Assembly: GCA_003247275.1 (NCBI GenBank)
Contig: QKAA01000030.1
Coordinates: forward strand, 1 to 9,566
Length of the DNA: 9,566 nt
Reading direction: 5' to 3'
DNA from: a bacterium
Lineage (GTDB): Bacteria > Patescibacteriota > Microgenomatia > UBA1400 > RBG-16-45-19
In this document: positions 1 to 6,141 of the stretch, in pieces
How positions within the stretch are numbered: the first letter of the stretch is position 1
How the letters are laid out: the number at the start of each line of letters is the position of its first letter
The notes under the pieces: generated by a model
Seen by the model: the letters and a program-made list of their open reading frames with translations, nothing else
Database searches by the model: none
Told to the model about the DNA's origin: nothing
Made by a program: the position numbers and the translations under genes

Positions 1-300
1 GAAGCGGGAGTAATAGCCAAAAATGCTGGTGTGAATGTCAATGGAAAAAAGGGTGGAAAGAACTTGAGAAAACAGAAAGAGCATGAGGGGTAAAAACAGA
101 GGGGTTTTTTTGAAAATGAAGCGGTTTTCCAGAACCATGCGAGACAGCCAAAGAGCGGCAATGACAACTGTTCCGGTGTAGGTTAAAAGCATTTTGGGGA
201 ATTCAAACAGTTCGGAAGTGTTGGTGGTCCAGGTAAGAGGGATAAGGATGAGGGTGAGTTGGAGAAGGTAGAGGATGAGCTTGCGTAACTTTTCGGACAT
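1..300 (-). CDS. O-antigen ligase/polymerase-like membrane protein, N-terminal fragment
   Basis: Reading the minus strand from the ATG at 300-298 gives 100 uninterrupted codons that run off the left edge, so only the N-terminus is present. The protein starts MSEKLRKLILYLLQ and has hydrophobic stretches at about residues 7-22, 41-54 and 67-83, consistent with a polytopic inner-membrane protein. Near the window edge it reads LSTLFSIDIHTSIFGYYSRF. This resembles the 'S-x-x-x-SID-x-x-x-S-x-x-G-x-x-x-R' loop seen after the first helices of many Wzy/WaaL/O-antigen-ligase family proteins. Such enzymes polymerise or transfer lipid-linked glycans, but the catalytic periplasmic loop lies outside the window, so the activity cannot be judged. 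Its codons are C-rich (CTC, CTT, ACC, TTC), unlike the G/T-rich codons of the plus-strand genes. This fits a gene lying on the opposite strand under a strong strand bias. It is divergent from mreB. Confidence 0.65.
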   Translation of the reverse strand, partial: MSEKLRKLILYLLQLTLILIPLTWTTNTSELFEFPKMLLTYTGTVVIAALWLSRMVLENRFIFKKTPLFLPLMLFLFSQVLSTLFSIDIHTSIFGYYSRF

Positions 301-315
301 GATAGGTTACACGAT

Positions 316-321
316 ACTATA
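316..321 (-). promoter_or_regulatory. Candidate -10 box for the minus-strand gene
   Basis: On the minus strand TATAGT lies 15 bases before the ATG at 300. A weak TTCATA hexamer sits about 18 bases further upstream. No convincing Shine-Dalgarno sequence is present before this ATG. Assignment is by motif and position only. Confidence 0.3.
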
Positions 322-393
322 TCGGCGAGGATTAGGAAATATGAATTAAGAGAGATGATTTTTTATCACCTTTTATATAATTAGGGCGTTACT

Positions 394-415
394 TTACTTT
401 TGCTGTCAAAAGTAA
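394..415. repeat. Perfect hairpin, 9-bp stem and 4-base loop
   Basis: TTACTTTTG (394-402), loop CTGT and CAAAAGTAA (407-415) form a perfect inverted repeat. No run of T follows directly on either strand, so it is a poor intrinsic terminator. The style resembles short palindromic intergenic repeats that occur in many copies in bacterial genomes. That cannot be tested from one window. Confidence 0.6.
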
Positions 416-445
416 CAAAACCATTTTTCATAACGATTTTTTCTT

Positions 446-467
446 CTCCTTTCATAAGTGAAAGGAG
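446..467. repeat. Perfect hairpin, 9-bp stem and 4-base loop
   Basis: CTCCTTTCA (446-454), loop TAAG and TGAAAGGAG (459-467) are perfectly complementary. The geometry (9+4+9) equals that of the hairpin at 394-415, and the two lie 30 bases apart. The stems differ in sequence. A T run (435-442) precedes rather than follows it on the + strand, so terminator function is unlikely. Confidence 0.6.
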
Positions 468-525
468 CAAAGCTTTGACTTAAGACGCACCATCAATTCA
501 GGATCTTTTGTTTTCCCTTCATACT

Positions 526-581
526 ATCGCAGCTAACTAAGCCAGGAGATTCTCTCTTGGCTGTCAAACAGGAGCTGCGGT
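526..581. repeat. Nested long hairpin, possible structured RNA
   Basis: The outer stem pairs CGCAGCT (528-534) with AGCTGCG (573-579). It can extend outward by a G-U pair and an A-U pair to 526 and 581. Inside it, AGCCAGGAGA (540-549) pairs with TCTCTTGGCT (553-562) through ten pairs including one G-U, closing a three-base loop. Two stems nested this way over 56 bases are more structure than most of the window shows. Strand of action is unknown. No known RNA family was recognised. Confidence 0.45.
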
Positions 582-586
582 CATAA

Positions 587-600
587 TGGAATTCATTCCA
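587..600. repeat. Short palindrome
   Basis: TGGAAT (587-592) and ATTCCA (595-600) form a near-perfect palindrome with two central bases. It follows the nested hairpin immediately and is the last element of the 394-600 cluster. Confidence 0.4.
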
Positions 601-724
601 ACAAATCTTGAGTTGATGTGCTAATTAAGTCATTAGAAAAAAGAAACATTCTTGATCAAAATCACTCAAATGAAAAAAAGGGGAACTAAAAAAATAAAAA
701 GTGAGGGGGTTGTTTTAGATAGGA

Positions 725-730
725 TATACT
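725..730 (+). promoter_or_regulatory. Candidate -10 box of mreB, leaderless start
   Basis: TATACT ends seven bases before the mreB ATG, so transcription would begin at or next to the start codon. There is no Shine-Dalgarno sequence between this box and the ATG, which agrees with a leaderless message. No good -35 hexamer is found at 16-18 bases; TTGTTT at 710 is too close. Confidence 0.4.
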
Positions 731-737
731 TGGCAGT

Positions 738-1832
738 ATGAAACCATTTGATTTTCTCCGACTTCCCAGTCCAATTATTGGAATTGATTTGGGAACGGCA
801 AATACGATGGTGTGGGTGGAGCGGCGAGAAGTGATTATTGCCGAACCTTCGGTGGTGGCGCGAAATATTGATACGGGTTCGGTGTTGGCGGTGGGACGAG
901 AGGCAAAGCGGATGATGGGTAAAACACCAAGAAACATTGAAGTGGTGCGACCTTTGCGTAATGGAGTGATTGCCGATTTTGATGCGGCTGAGGCAATGCT
1001 GTCGTATTACATTGAGAAAGTTCGGGGCAAGCAGCAGGGGTTGGCGCAGTTGTGGAGACCAACAGTGGCGATTGGAATTCCTTCGGGGGTAACTGAAGTG
1101 GAGCGGCGAGCAGTGTCGGAGGCAGCGGTGTCGGCTGGAGCACGGGAAGCATTTTTATTGGAGGAGCCAATGGCAGTGGCGATTGGGTCTGATTTAAAGG
1201 TATTGGAGCCTGAAGGTCGGATGATCGTGGATATTGGTGGTGGGACAGCGGAAATTGCAGTGATTTCTTTGGGAGGATTGGTGATTAATCGAAGTATTCG
1301 GATGGCGGGTGATGAGTTGGATGATGCGCTGATTCGATTTGTGCGAATTAAATATGGTTTGCTGATTGGTGAATCAACGGCAGAACAGGTCAAATTAGCG
1401 GTGGGCAGCGCTTATCCGTTTGAGCGGCAGAATCGAAAAGTTGGGTCAGTCAGAAATCAAGAAAACCAGGGAGTATTGCAGACAGTGGTTCGAGGTCGGG
1501 ATTTGGGGACGGGTTTGCCTCGATCAGTGCGATTGAATTCAATTGAGGTGAGAGAAGCGTTGATGCCAGTGATTCATCAGATTGTGCAAACGATTAAAGA
1601 TGTACTGGAAGAAACACCACCGGAATTAACGGCGGATATTTTGCAGGGAGGGATTGTATTGGCGGGAGGTTCAAGTTTGTTGCGGGGTTTGGATCAATTG
1701 ATTGGTGAGGAAACAAAAATGCCAGTATGGCGAATTGATGATCCGATTGCTGGAGTAGTGCGAGGTTGTGGGATTGCTTTACAAGATAAGAAGTTATTGG
1801 AGCGGGTACGGGTGGTGGGAGGATTGCTGTAG
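738..1832 (+). CDS. mreB: MreB, actin-like rod-shape protein
   Basis: MreB polymerises with ATP into membrane-bound filaments that steer peptidoglycan synthesis along the cell side wall. The 364-residue product shows the actin/HSP70-type ATPase signatures in order. IGIDLGTANT (residues 14-23) is phosphate loop 1. LEEPMAVAIG (141-150) contains the catalytic glutamate region. DIGGGTAEIAV (165-175) is phosphate loop 2, and GIVLAGGSSLLRG near residue 310 is the adenosine-binding segment. The N-terminal MKPFDFLRLP is short and partly hydrophobic, as expected for a membrane-touching end. The start at 738 places the first motif at its usual depth. Family members are usually about 335-350 residues. 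The extra length lies mostly at about residues 230-246, between the conserved GSAYP and VRGRDLGTGLP segments. It is the first gene of a run with mreC, mreD and the PBP2 gene, and probably starts from its own leaderless promoter. Confidence 0.97.
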   Translation: MKPFDFLRLPSPIIGIDLGTANTMVWVERREVIIAEPSVVARNIDTGSVLAVGREAKRMMGKTPRNIEVVRPLRNGVIADFDAAEAMLSYYIEKVRGKQQGLAQLWRPTVAIGIPSGVTEVERRAVSEAAVSAGAREAFLLEEPMAVAIGSDLKVLEPEGRMIVDIGGGTAEIAVISLGGLVINRSIRMAGDELDDALIRFVRIKYGLLIGESTAEQVKLAVGSAYPFERQNRKVGSVRNQENQGVLQTVVRGRDLGTGLPRSVRLNSIEVREALMPVIHQIVQTIKDVLEETPPELTADILQGGIVLAGGSSLLRGLDQLIGEETKMPVWRIDDPIAGVVRGCGIALQDKKLLERVRVVGGLL

Positions 1833-1850
1833 CAGGTTTTCTTTTGCGGG

Positions 1851-1856
1851 TACAAT
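1851..1856 (+). promoter_or_regulatory. Candidate -10 box of mreC, leaderless start
   Basis: TACAAT lies in the 30-base mreB-mreC gap and ends six bases before the mreC ATG, nearly the same geometry as before mreB. The AGGGG just before the ATG is too close (one base) to work as a normal ribosome site. No -35 hexamer is evident. It may give mreC an internal promoter in addition to read-through from mreB. Confidence 0.35.
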
Positions 1857-1862
1857 AGGGGC

Positions 1863-2663
1863 ATGAAGCTTTCGATGGGTGTGGCATTGGATCAAAAAGA
1901 CGTAGCGGTAGCAGTACGATTGTGGGGAATTGGGATGGTTATTTGCGGTCTTATTTTTGGCTTAGATATGGCTTCGTTGTTTGATTGGCCAAGAGGTTTG
2001 TTGGAACAAGTAGGGGGAAATAGTGATCGAGTATTGCAGCAATTAGAACAACGAGTGGCTAATCCAGTGGAGTCGCTGTTGGCTTTGTATCGAAGACAGG
2101 AGCGAATTGCGGCTTTGGAAGGGCAATTGAGTCGGGCGGCAGTGGATCATAATGAACTGTATCAGTTGCGAGGAAAAGTGGCGCTGTTGGAGTCGCAGGT
2201 GAGTCGAACTCAGCCGGGAATGAAGGCGTTAATGGTGTCGGAAATTTATACCAAAGGTGAAGTCATGGTGTTGGGGGTGGGTGAGGTGGATGGAGTAGTT
2301 AAAGGTTTGGCAATTACTGATGGCGATGGTTTGTTGGTGGGTAGGGTGGGGTCGGTGGGTCGATATATTAGTCGAATTGAGCGAGTGGGAGAACCGGGAT
2401 TTAAAATTCCGGCTCAGACGGTGGGTGGGGGAGCAAAAGGGGTGGTTTTTTCTAAAGGCAATGAAGTGATATTTGCTGATGTACTGCAGACAGAGCAATT
2501 GGCGGTGGGCGATATTGTGGTGACGAGTGGAATTGATGGGGGATTACCAGCAGGTTTAGTGATCGGTCAGGTAATGCAAGTTGAGGAGGATGCGGCTAGC
2601 GTTACCAAAACGGGTTTACTTGATTTGTTGGCAGCGCATCAGGGTTGGGTGGCAATATGGTAA
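1863..2663 (+). CDS. mreC: MreC, rod-shape scaffold protein
   Basis: MreC is a bitopic membrane protein whose outer domain forms filaments and activates PBP2 in the elongation complex. The 266-residue product has the expected order. A cytoplasmic tail is followed by one membrane helix at about residues 18-37. A coiled-coil-like stretch spans about 68-115, rich in E, Q, L and R (RRQERIAALEGQLSR). A beta-rich C-terminal half follows from about 120. The segment GDIVVTSGIDGGLPAGLVIG (217-236) matches the most conserved MreC signature, in which 'GD-x-V-x-TSG' precedes a P-x-G turn and IG. The length is close to the usual 270-330 residues, on the short side. It follows mreB by 30 bases and precedes mreD by 12. 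Upstream of about residue 120 the sequence is divergent, so the call rests on the C-terminal motif, topology and position. Confidence 0.93.
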   Translation: MKLSMGVALDQKDVAVAVRLWGIGMVICGLIFGLDMASLFDWPRGLLEQVGGNSDRVLQQLEQRVANPVESLLALYRRQERIAALEGQLSRAAVDHNELYQLRGKVALLESQVSRTQPGMKALMVSEIYTKGEVMVLGVGEVDGVVKGLAITDGDGLLVGRVGSVGRYISRIERVGEPGFKIPAQTVGGGAKGVVFSKGNEVIFADVLQTEQLAVGDIVVTSGIDGGLPAGLVIGQVMQVEEDAASVTKTGLLDLLAAHQGWVAIW

Positions 2664-2675
2664 AGGAAAATATTT

Positions 2676-3092
2676 ATGTTTGACCTTCTTTTATTTGTTG
2701 TCGTTTGGTTGTTTGATCGGGCTTTACCCTGGTCGATGGGAGTGGGTTTGGCAGTGTGGTGGGGGAGAAATCCACTTAAATTTAAGTCGTCTCGGGTTTT
2801 GTTTTTGGTGATTTTAGGACTATTTGAAGATATATCATTTGGATCGATTTTAGGCTTGAGATCACTGTTTTTAATCAGTTTATTATTGATTGTCTGGTTG
2901 ATTAGTCGGCAATATCAAAATCAAGTGTGGTGGTTGTATATAGCTGTGGTTTTGGCTCAACTTAGCTTTTTATTTTTGTTTGGAATTCACTTTTCGTTGT
3001 GGTCGATTATTGTTCAATTATTATTTGTGGGGATTAATCAGATTCTAAATATGCGTTTTGGTCGGGATGAAGCCTTGTTTTTGCGTTCATGA
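2676..3092 (+). CDS. mreD: MreD, rod-shape membrane protein
   Basis: MreD is a small polytopic membrane partner of MreC in the elongasome. This 138-residue protein is almost entirely hydrophobic, with about five membrane segments (roughly 1-17, 40-50, 61-77, 84-103 and 107-124). GLFEDISFGSILGL (48-61) matches the family hallmark, in which a G-L-x-x-D turn is followed by G-x-x-L-G at the start of a helix. It is shorter than typical MreD (about 160-175 residues), largely at the N-terminal side. The ATG at 2676 is supported by AAGGA at 2663-2667, eight bases upstream and overlapping the mreC stop. This suggests translational coupling. The weak overall similarity of MreD proteins makes position, straight after mreC, an important part of the evidence. 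Confidence 0.85.
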   Translation: MFDLLLFVVVWLFDRALPWSMGVGLAVWWGRNPLKFKSSRVLFLVILGLFEDISFGSILGLRSLFLISLLLIVWLISRQYQNQVWWLYIAVVLAQLSFLFLFGIHFSLWSIIVQLLFVGINQILNMRFGRDEALFLRS

Positions 3093-3121
3093 TGGTTAAG
3101 TTAGGTTAGAGGGCTTTAGTT

Positions 3122-4837
3122 ATGAAACTGTTACAAAAAAGATGGAAAACAAATGATGCAGGAGTCAGGTTTTCAAGCTTGCCCCATGCTCCAGTGGTGT
3201 TCGGCGGAGCGGGGCGAGTCCGGATTTGGCCGTTAAAAGTGTTGTTGTTTTCCTTGGGATTTTTGTTGGTGGGAAGGTTATTTCAGCTAACGGTAGTGGA
3301 GGGTAAATGGCGGCGATCTTTGGCTGAGGATAATCGGATTTTGGCGTTACCCTTATTGGCTCCACGGGGGGGATTGCTGGATCGGAACGGAGTAGCTTTA
3401 ACCCAAAATGTGCCAGTGTATAGGAGGCAAGTGCCAGGCACGAGTCCGGCGGCTTTAGCATTTGAAACCATTGATCGAGATGAAGCTTTGCGATTGTTGT
3501 CTGATCCAAATGAACGGATTAGTTATAGCATTTTGAGACAGTATCCTTGTGGAGTTGCTTGTGCGCCAGTGGTGGGTTATGTGGCAGAAGCGGGGGCGGA
3601 TGAGTTGGAGCAGATGGCAGATTATGGTATGGGAGATTGGGTAGGTCGGAGTGGGGCAGAAAAAGTGTTGGAGCGGTTATTAAAAGGAGTGCGGGGGGAA
3701 GAGTATGTGGAAATCAATGCTCGAGGAATGGCAACGCGAACGGTAGGTTTGAAAGAGCCGCAATCGGGGTCAACGGTGACATTAACCATTGATCAGGGTT
3801 TACAACAGCGGTTGTATCAAGCGTTTGAAGGAAAGGCCGGGGCGGCGGTGGTATTGGCAGCACAAACGGGAGAAGTATTGGCCATGGTTAATAGTCCGAC
3901 ATTTGATCCCAATTTAATTACAGAATCATTATCACAACCGAATCAGCCATTTTTTAATCGGTCATTATCAGGCAATTATGCGCCAGGGAGTACGTTTAAG
4001 TTGGTGACAGCAACGGCGGCGTTGGAAGATGAAAAAATTACGGCAGAAACAACTTTTCAAGATACGGGAGAGTTGGTGGTGGGGAGCTACCGGTATGGTA
4101 ATTGGCTGTATGACGAACATGGGAGAACTGAGGGTGAGGTGGATGTGGTGCGAGCGATTGCGCGATCAAATGACATCTTTTTTTATCAGATTGGAGGATT
4201 GGTGGGGCCGGAATCGTTGGCGCGGTGGGCAGAGTTGTTTGGCTTTGGATCAACTTGGGGATTAGAGAGTTGGGGGGCGAGTAAGGGGTTAGTACCAACG
4301 CCTGCTTGGAAGCAGGAAGTTAAGTTGGAGCGGTGGTATTTGGGGAATACCTATCATATGTCGATTGGTCAGGGAGATGTGTTGGCAACGCCAATGCAGG
4401 TGGCGATGATGACGGCGGCGATTGCTCGAGGAGGGGTGGTGTGTCCGCCGCAATTTGTGATGAATAACGGAGATGTGGCTTTGGGAGCATCACCTAATCA
4501 GGCGTGTCAGCAGTTGAATTTGCATGAGTCGACAATTGAATTGCTGCAGCAGGGAATGGAGTTGGCATGTCAGCCAGGTGGAACAGGAGTGCCCTTTTTT
4601 ACCTACAGCATTCCAGTGGGGTGTAAAACGGGAACGGCTCAACAGGGTGGAGAAGACGCTCTACCTCATGCTTGGTTTACCATGTATGCGCCGGCGATTA
4701 ATCCGGAGATTGTGGTGACAGTGTTGGTGGAGCAAGGGGGACAAGGGAGCACAGTGGCGGCGCCAATTGCCAAGGTGGCGAGTGATTATTGGTTTGGTTT
4801 TGTTGAGGCGACAACATCGGCTCAGGTTGCTGATTGA
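3122..4837 (+). CDS. mrdA: Penicillin-binding protein 2 (elongation transpeptidase)
   Basis: This class B PBP cross-links peptidoglycan during side-wall growth as the transpeptidase of the MreBCD/RodA complex. The 571 residues contain a cytoplasmic N-terminus of about 35 residues and one membrane helix at about 36-58. A short pedestal region begins with APRGGLLDRNG (80-90), the usual first conserved block of class B PBPs. The transpeptidase domain runs from about 215. The active-site motifs are complete: PGSTFK with nucleophile S290 and K293, SND at 349-351 (the SxD form), and KTG at 502-504. It is somewhat shorter than E. coli PBP2 (633 residues), mainly in the pedestal. All six cysteines (143, 147, 441, 462, 483, 501) fall in the predicted outer part. 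The gene starts 29 bases after mreD with a weak AGAGGG site at 3108-3113. No rodA follows; dprA does. Confidence 0.95.
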   Translation: MKLLQKRWKTNDAGVRFSSLPHAPVVFGGAGRVRIWPLKVLLFSLGFLLVGRLFQLTVVEGKWRRSLAEDNRILALPLLAPRGGLLDRNGVALTQNVPVYRRQVPGTSPAALAFETIDRDEALRLLSDPNERISYSILRQYPCGVACAPVVGYVAEAGADELEQMADYGMGDWVGRSGAEKVLERLLKGVRGEEYVEINARGMATRTVGLKEPQSGSTVTLTIDQGLQQRLYQAFEGKAGAAVVLAAQTGEVLAMVNSPTFDPNLITESLSQPNQPFFNRSLSGNYAPGSTFKLVTATAALEDEKITAETTFQDTGELVVGSYRYGNWLYDEHGRTEGEVDVVRAIARSNDIFFYQIGGLVGPESLARWAELFGFGSTWGLESWGASKGLVPTPAWKQEVKLERWYLGNTYHMSIGQGDVLATPMQVAMMTAAIARGGVVCPPQFVMNNGDVALGASPNQACQQLNLHESTIELLQQGMELACQPGGTGVPFFTYSIPVGCKTGTAQQGGEDALPHAWFTMYAPAINPEIVVTVLVEQGGQGSTVAAPIAKVASDYWFGFVEATTSAQVAD

Positions 4838-4869
4838 CAGTAGTATTACTTAAAATTCATCATAGATAT

Positions 4870-5979
4870 ATGGATGATAAACAGTTGATGGAGCGGGCGT
4901 GTCGAGTGTGGTTGTGGGAAATGATGGGAGTGGGATCGGTGCGGTTTAATAAGTGGTTATCTTATTTTAATGATTCAGCGACATTGTTGTGGCAGAGTTC
5001 TGTCGAGGAATGGCAAATTCATTTAGGGACAAAAGCCGCTGTGACACTATCAGCGTGGAAGAAAAAACGAGGTGACCCAGAGAGACATCTTGTGACTCTG
5101 AATACAATGGGAATTGGAGTGTTAGTGCGAGGCATGGATGAGTTGTATCCGGTTTTTTCGAGCAAACTCGTTCATCCTCCAGAAGTTGTTTATTATCGAG
5201 GAGTTTGGCAAGGAATTGGACAACCATGTGTGGCAGTGGTGGGGACACGAAAACCAACAGCGCATGGAATTGAGATGACTCAAGAGATTGTCAGGGCTTT
5301 GGTTCACAATGGATACATCGTTGTTTCGGGGTTAGCGATTGGTATTGATGGGATAGCGCATCGGACTTGTGTTGAATCAGGAGGAAGAACGATTGGGTGG
5401 TTAGCAAGTGGAATTGATCAAATTACGCCAAGAGAGCATGAACAGTTAGCGCGGCAAATGTGCGGGAAAGGAGCAGTGTTGTCGGCATTTGCTCCAGGAC
5501 AGCCAGCATTTCGAGGTAATTTTGTAGCACGGAATGAATTAGTGGCAGCGATGTGTGAGGCGGTGGTGGTGCCTGAGGGAAGGGTGAATAGTGGGACGTG
5601 GCTAACGGCGGAATTTGGTTTGTCGATGGGAAAACAAGTTTTTGCTGTGCCAGGGTCGATGAATTCGGTAATGTCGGAGGGGCCGTTGCAGCTAACGAAA
5701 AAAGGTGGGATTTTATTAACTTCGATTTCTGATTTATTGGAGTCGCTATCACTAGCAAAAAAATCGGCAGAAAAAGGTAAAAAAGTGGCGTTGCCGGTGT
5801 TTGCAACGGAATTAGAACAACAGATTGGTGAGGTATTAGTAATGGGCCCAATTGGGGCGGATGAGTTGATTAAACAGTTAGGGAAACCCGCGGCAGAAGT
5901 GATGAAAACATTAACCTATATGGAACTTTCAGGTTTCGTTTCCCAGATGGGAAGTGGGTGGAGCTTGGTGGGGGTGTGA
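4870..5979 (+). CDS. dprA: DprA/Smf, DNA-processing protein A
   Basis: DprA binds incoming single-stranded DNA during transformation and loads RecA onto it; homologues also occur in species not known to be competent. From ATG 4870 the protein has 369 residues. It has an N-terminal helix-hairpin-helix-like region around GVGSVRF (20-26) and a Rossmann-type DprA core from VAVVGTRKPTAHG (121-133). Core landmarks are SGLAIGIDGIAH (153-164), FVARNELVAAM (218-228) and VFAVPGSM (257-264). A C-terminal winged-helix-like domain spans about 318-369. Several positions depart from consensus: the usual YP after the G-x-D turn is ITP here, and the usual GSLIT is SGTWLT. An in-frame TTG at 4834 would overlap the PBP2 stop as TTGA and add 12 residues. 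ATG 4870 is preferred because the family N-terminus is reached without that extension, but neither start has a clear ribosome site. It is probably co-transcribed with the PBP2 gene. Confidence 0.93.
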   Translation: MDDKQLMERACRVWLWEMMGVGSVRFNKWLSYFNDSATLLWQSSVEEWQIHLGTKAAVTLSAWKKKRGDPERHLVTLNTMGIGVLVRGMDELYPVFSSKLVHPPEVVYYRGVWQGIGQPCVAVVGTRKPTAHGIEMTQEIVRALVHNGYIVVSGLAIGIDGIAHRTCVESGGRTIGWLASGIDQITPREHEQLARQMCGKGAVLSAFAPGQPAFRGNFVARNELVAAMCEAVVVPEGRVNSGTWLTAEFGLSMGKQVFAVPGSMNSVMSEGPLQLTKKGGILLTSISDLLESLSLAKKSAEKGKKVALPVFATELEQQIGEVLVMGPIGADELIKQLGKPAAEVMKTLTYMELSGFVSQMGSGWSLVGV

Positions 5980-5984
5980 TTTTT

Positions 5985-6012
5985 TTGCAAAATATATTTT
6001 TTAGTGTAAAAT
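5985..6012 (+). promoter_or_regulatory. Candidate promoter for the unknown membrane-protein gene
   Basis: TTGCAA (5985-5990) and TAAAAT (6007-6012) are separated by 16 bases and match the housekeeping sigma consensus at four and five of six positions. They lie directly after the dprA stop. A transcript from here would have a leader of about 120 bases that includes the two inverted repeats at 6037 and 6080. Confidence 0.4.
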
Positions 6013-6036
6013 TTTCGTCAATTACTTGAGTGGATT

Positions 6037-6057
6037 AACCAATAAAAGCTTTTGGTT
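6037..6057. repeat. Imperfect inverted repeat, possible weak terminator
   Basis: AACCAA (6037-6042) pairs with TTGGTT (6052-6057) around a self-complementary AAAAGCTTTT centre. The T-rich TGTTTTC follows. It might end transcription of dprA, but the stem is short and AT-rich. It lies downstream of the candidate promoter at 5985, so attenuation is an alternative. Confidence 0.25.
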
Positions 6058-6079
6058 TGTTTTCATTCTCGTGTTGTCG

Positions 6080-6100
6080 TGGTCATGAACCTTATGACCA
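6080..6100. promoter_or_regulatory. Operator-like inverted repeat
   Basis: TGGTCAT (6080-6086) and ATGACCA (6094-6100) are perfect inverted arms around seven bases. The centre lies about 52 bases before the start of the membrane-protein gene. No T run follows, so it is not an intrinsic terminator. Arm length and spacing suit a dimeric repressor site or a leader hairpin. The binding partner is unknown. Confidence 0.35.
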
Positions 6101-6131
6101 GTACGTTAAAAAAGTGATTCAATTTTTAGGT

Positions 6132-6136
6132 GGAGG
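6132..6136 (+). promoter_or_regulatory. Ribosome binding site deciding the start at 6142
   Basis: GGAGG lies five bases before ATG 6142. An in-frame GTG at 6130 would overlap this site, so the ATG is the better start. This is one of the clearest Shine-Dalgarno sequences in the window. Confidence 0.65.
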
Positions 6137-6141
6137 GTGCG

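Larger units (their letters stand above)
301..737. other. Divergent intergenic region with hairpin cluster, no gene
   Basis: These 437 bases separate two divergently transcribed genes. No reading frame with gene-like character was found on either strand. The ends should hold the two promoters. The middle (394-600) holds four separate inverted repeats, listed individually. Base composition differs from the surroundings: 481-540 has 16 C and 7 G on the + strand and 421-480 has 12 C and 8 G, whereas coding stretches are heavily G over C (25 G to 3 C in 2281-2340). The segment may be an inserted palindromic repeat element or an unannotated structured RNA. Confidence 0.6.

Noticed and set aside
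394..467. Hairpins as intrinsic terminators for the divergent genes
   Set aside because: They lie upstream of both genes and lack a following T tract on either strand.
394..467. CRISPR array
   Set aside because: The stems differ in sequence and there is no regularly spaced repeat unit.
670..741. A 23-codon frame ending with an ATGA overlap at the mreB start
   Set aside because: It has no ribosome site or recognisable promoter, is lysine-rich from an A-rich tract, and contains the candidate mreB -10 box. Chance is the simpler explanation.
835..1393. Long minus-strand frames under mreB
   Set aside because: They are opposite-strand shadows, rich in Pro, Ser and Thr, arising from G-rich mreB codons.
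2581..2811. Plus-strand frame bridging mreC and mreD
   Set aside because: It overlaps two well-supported genes in another frame, has an improbable Trp/Gly-rich composition and has no family features.
4834..4869. TTG 4834 as the dprA start
   Set aside because: It adds a 12-residue tail with no family match and has only a weak upstream CAGG; ATG 4870 fits better, though TTGA coupling cannot be ruled out.
5423..5851. A 142-residue minus-strand frame inside dprA
   Set aside because: Low-complexity Leu/Pro/Thr-rich shadow of dprA codons, without its own signals.
6130..6141. GTG 6130 as the start of the membrane-protein gene
   Set aside because: It overlaps the GGAGG site that serves ATG 6142.
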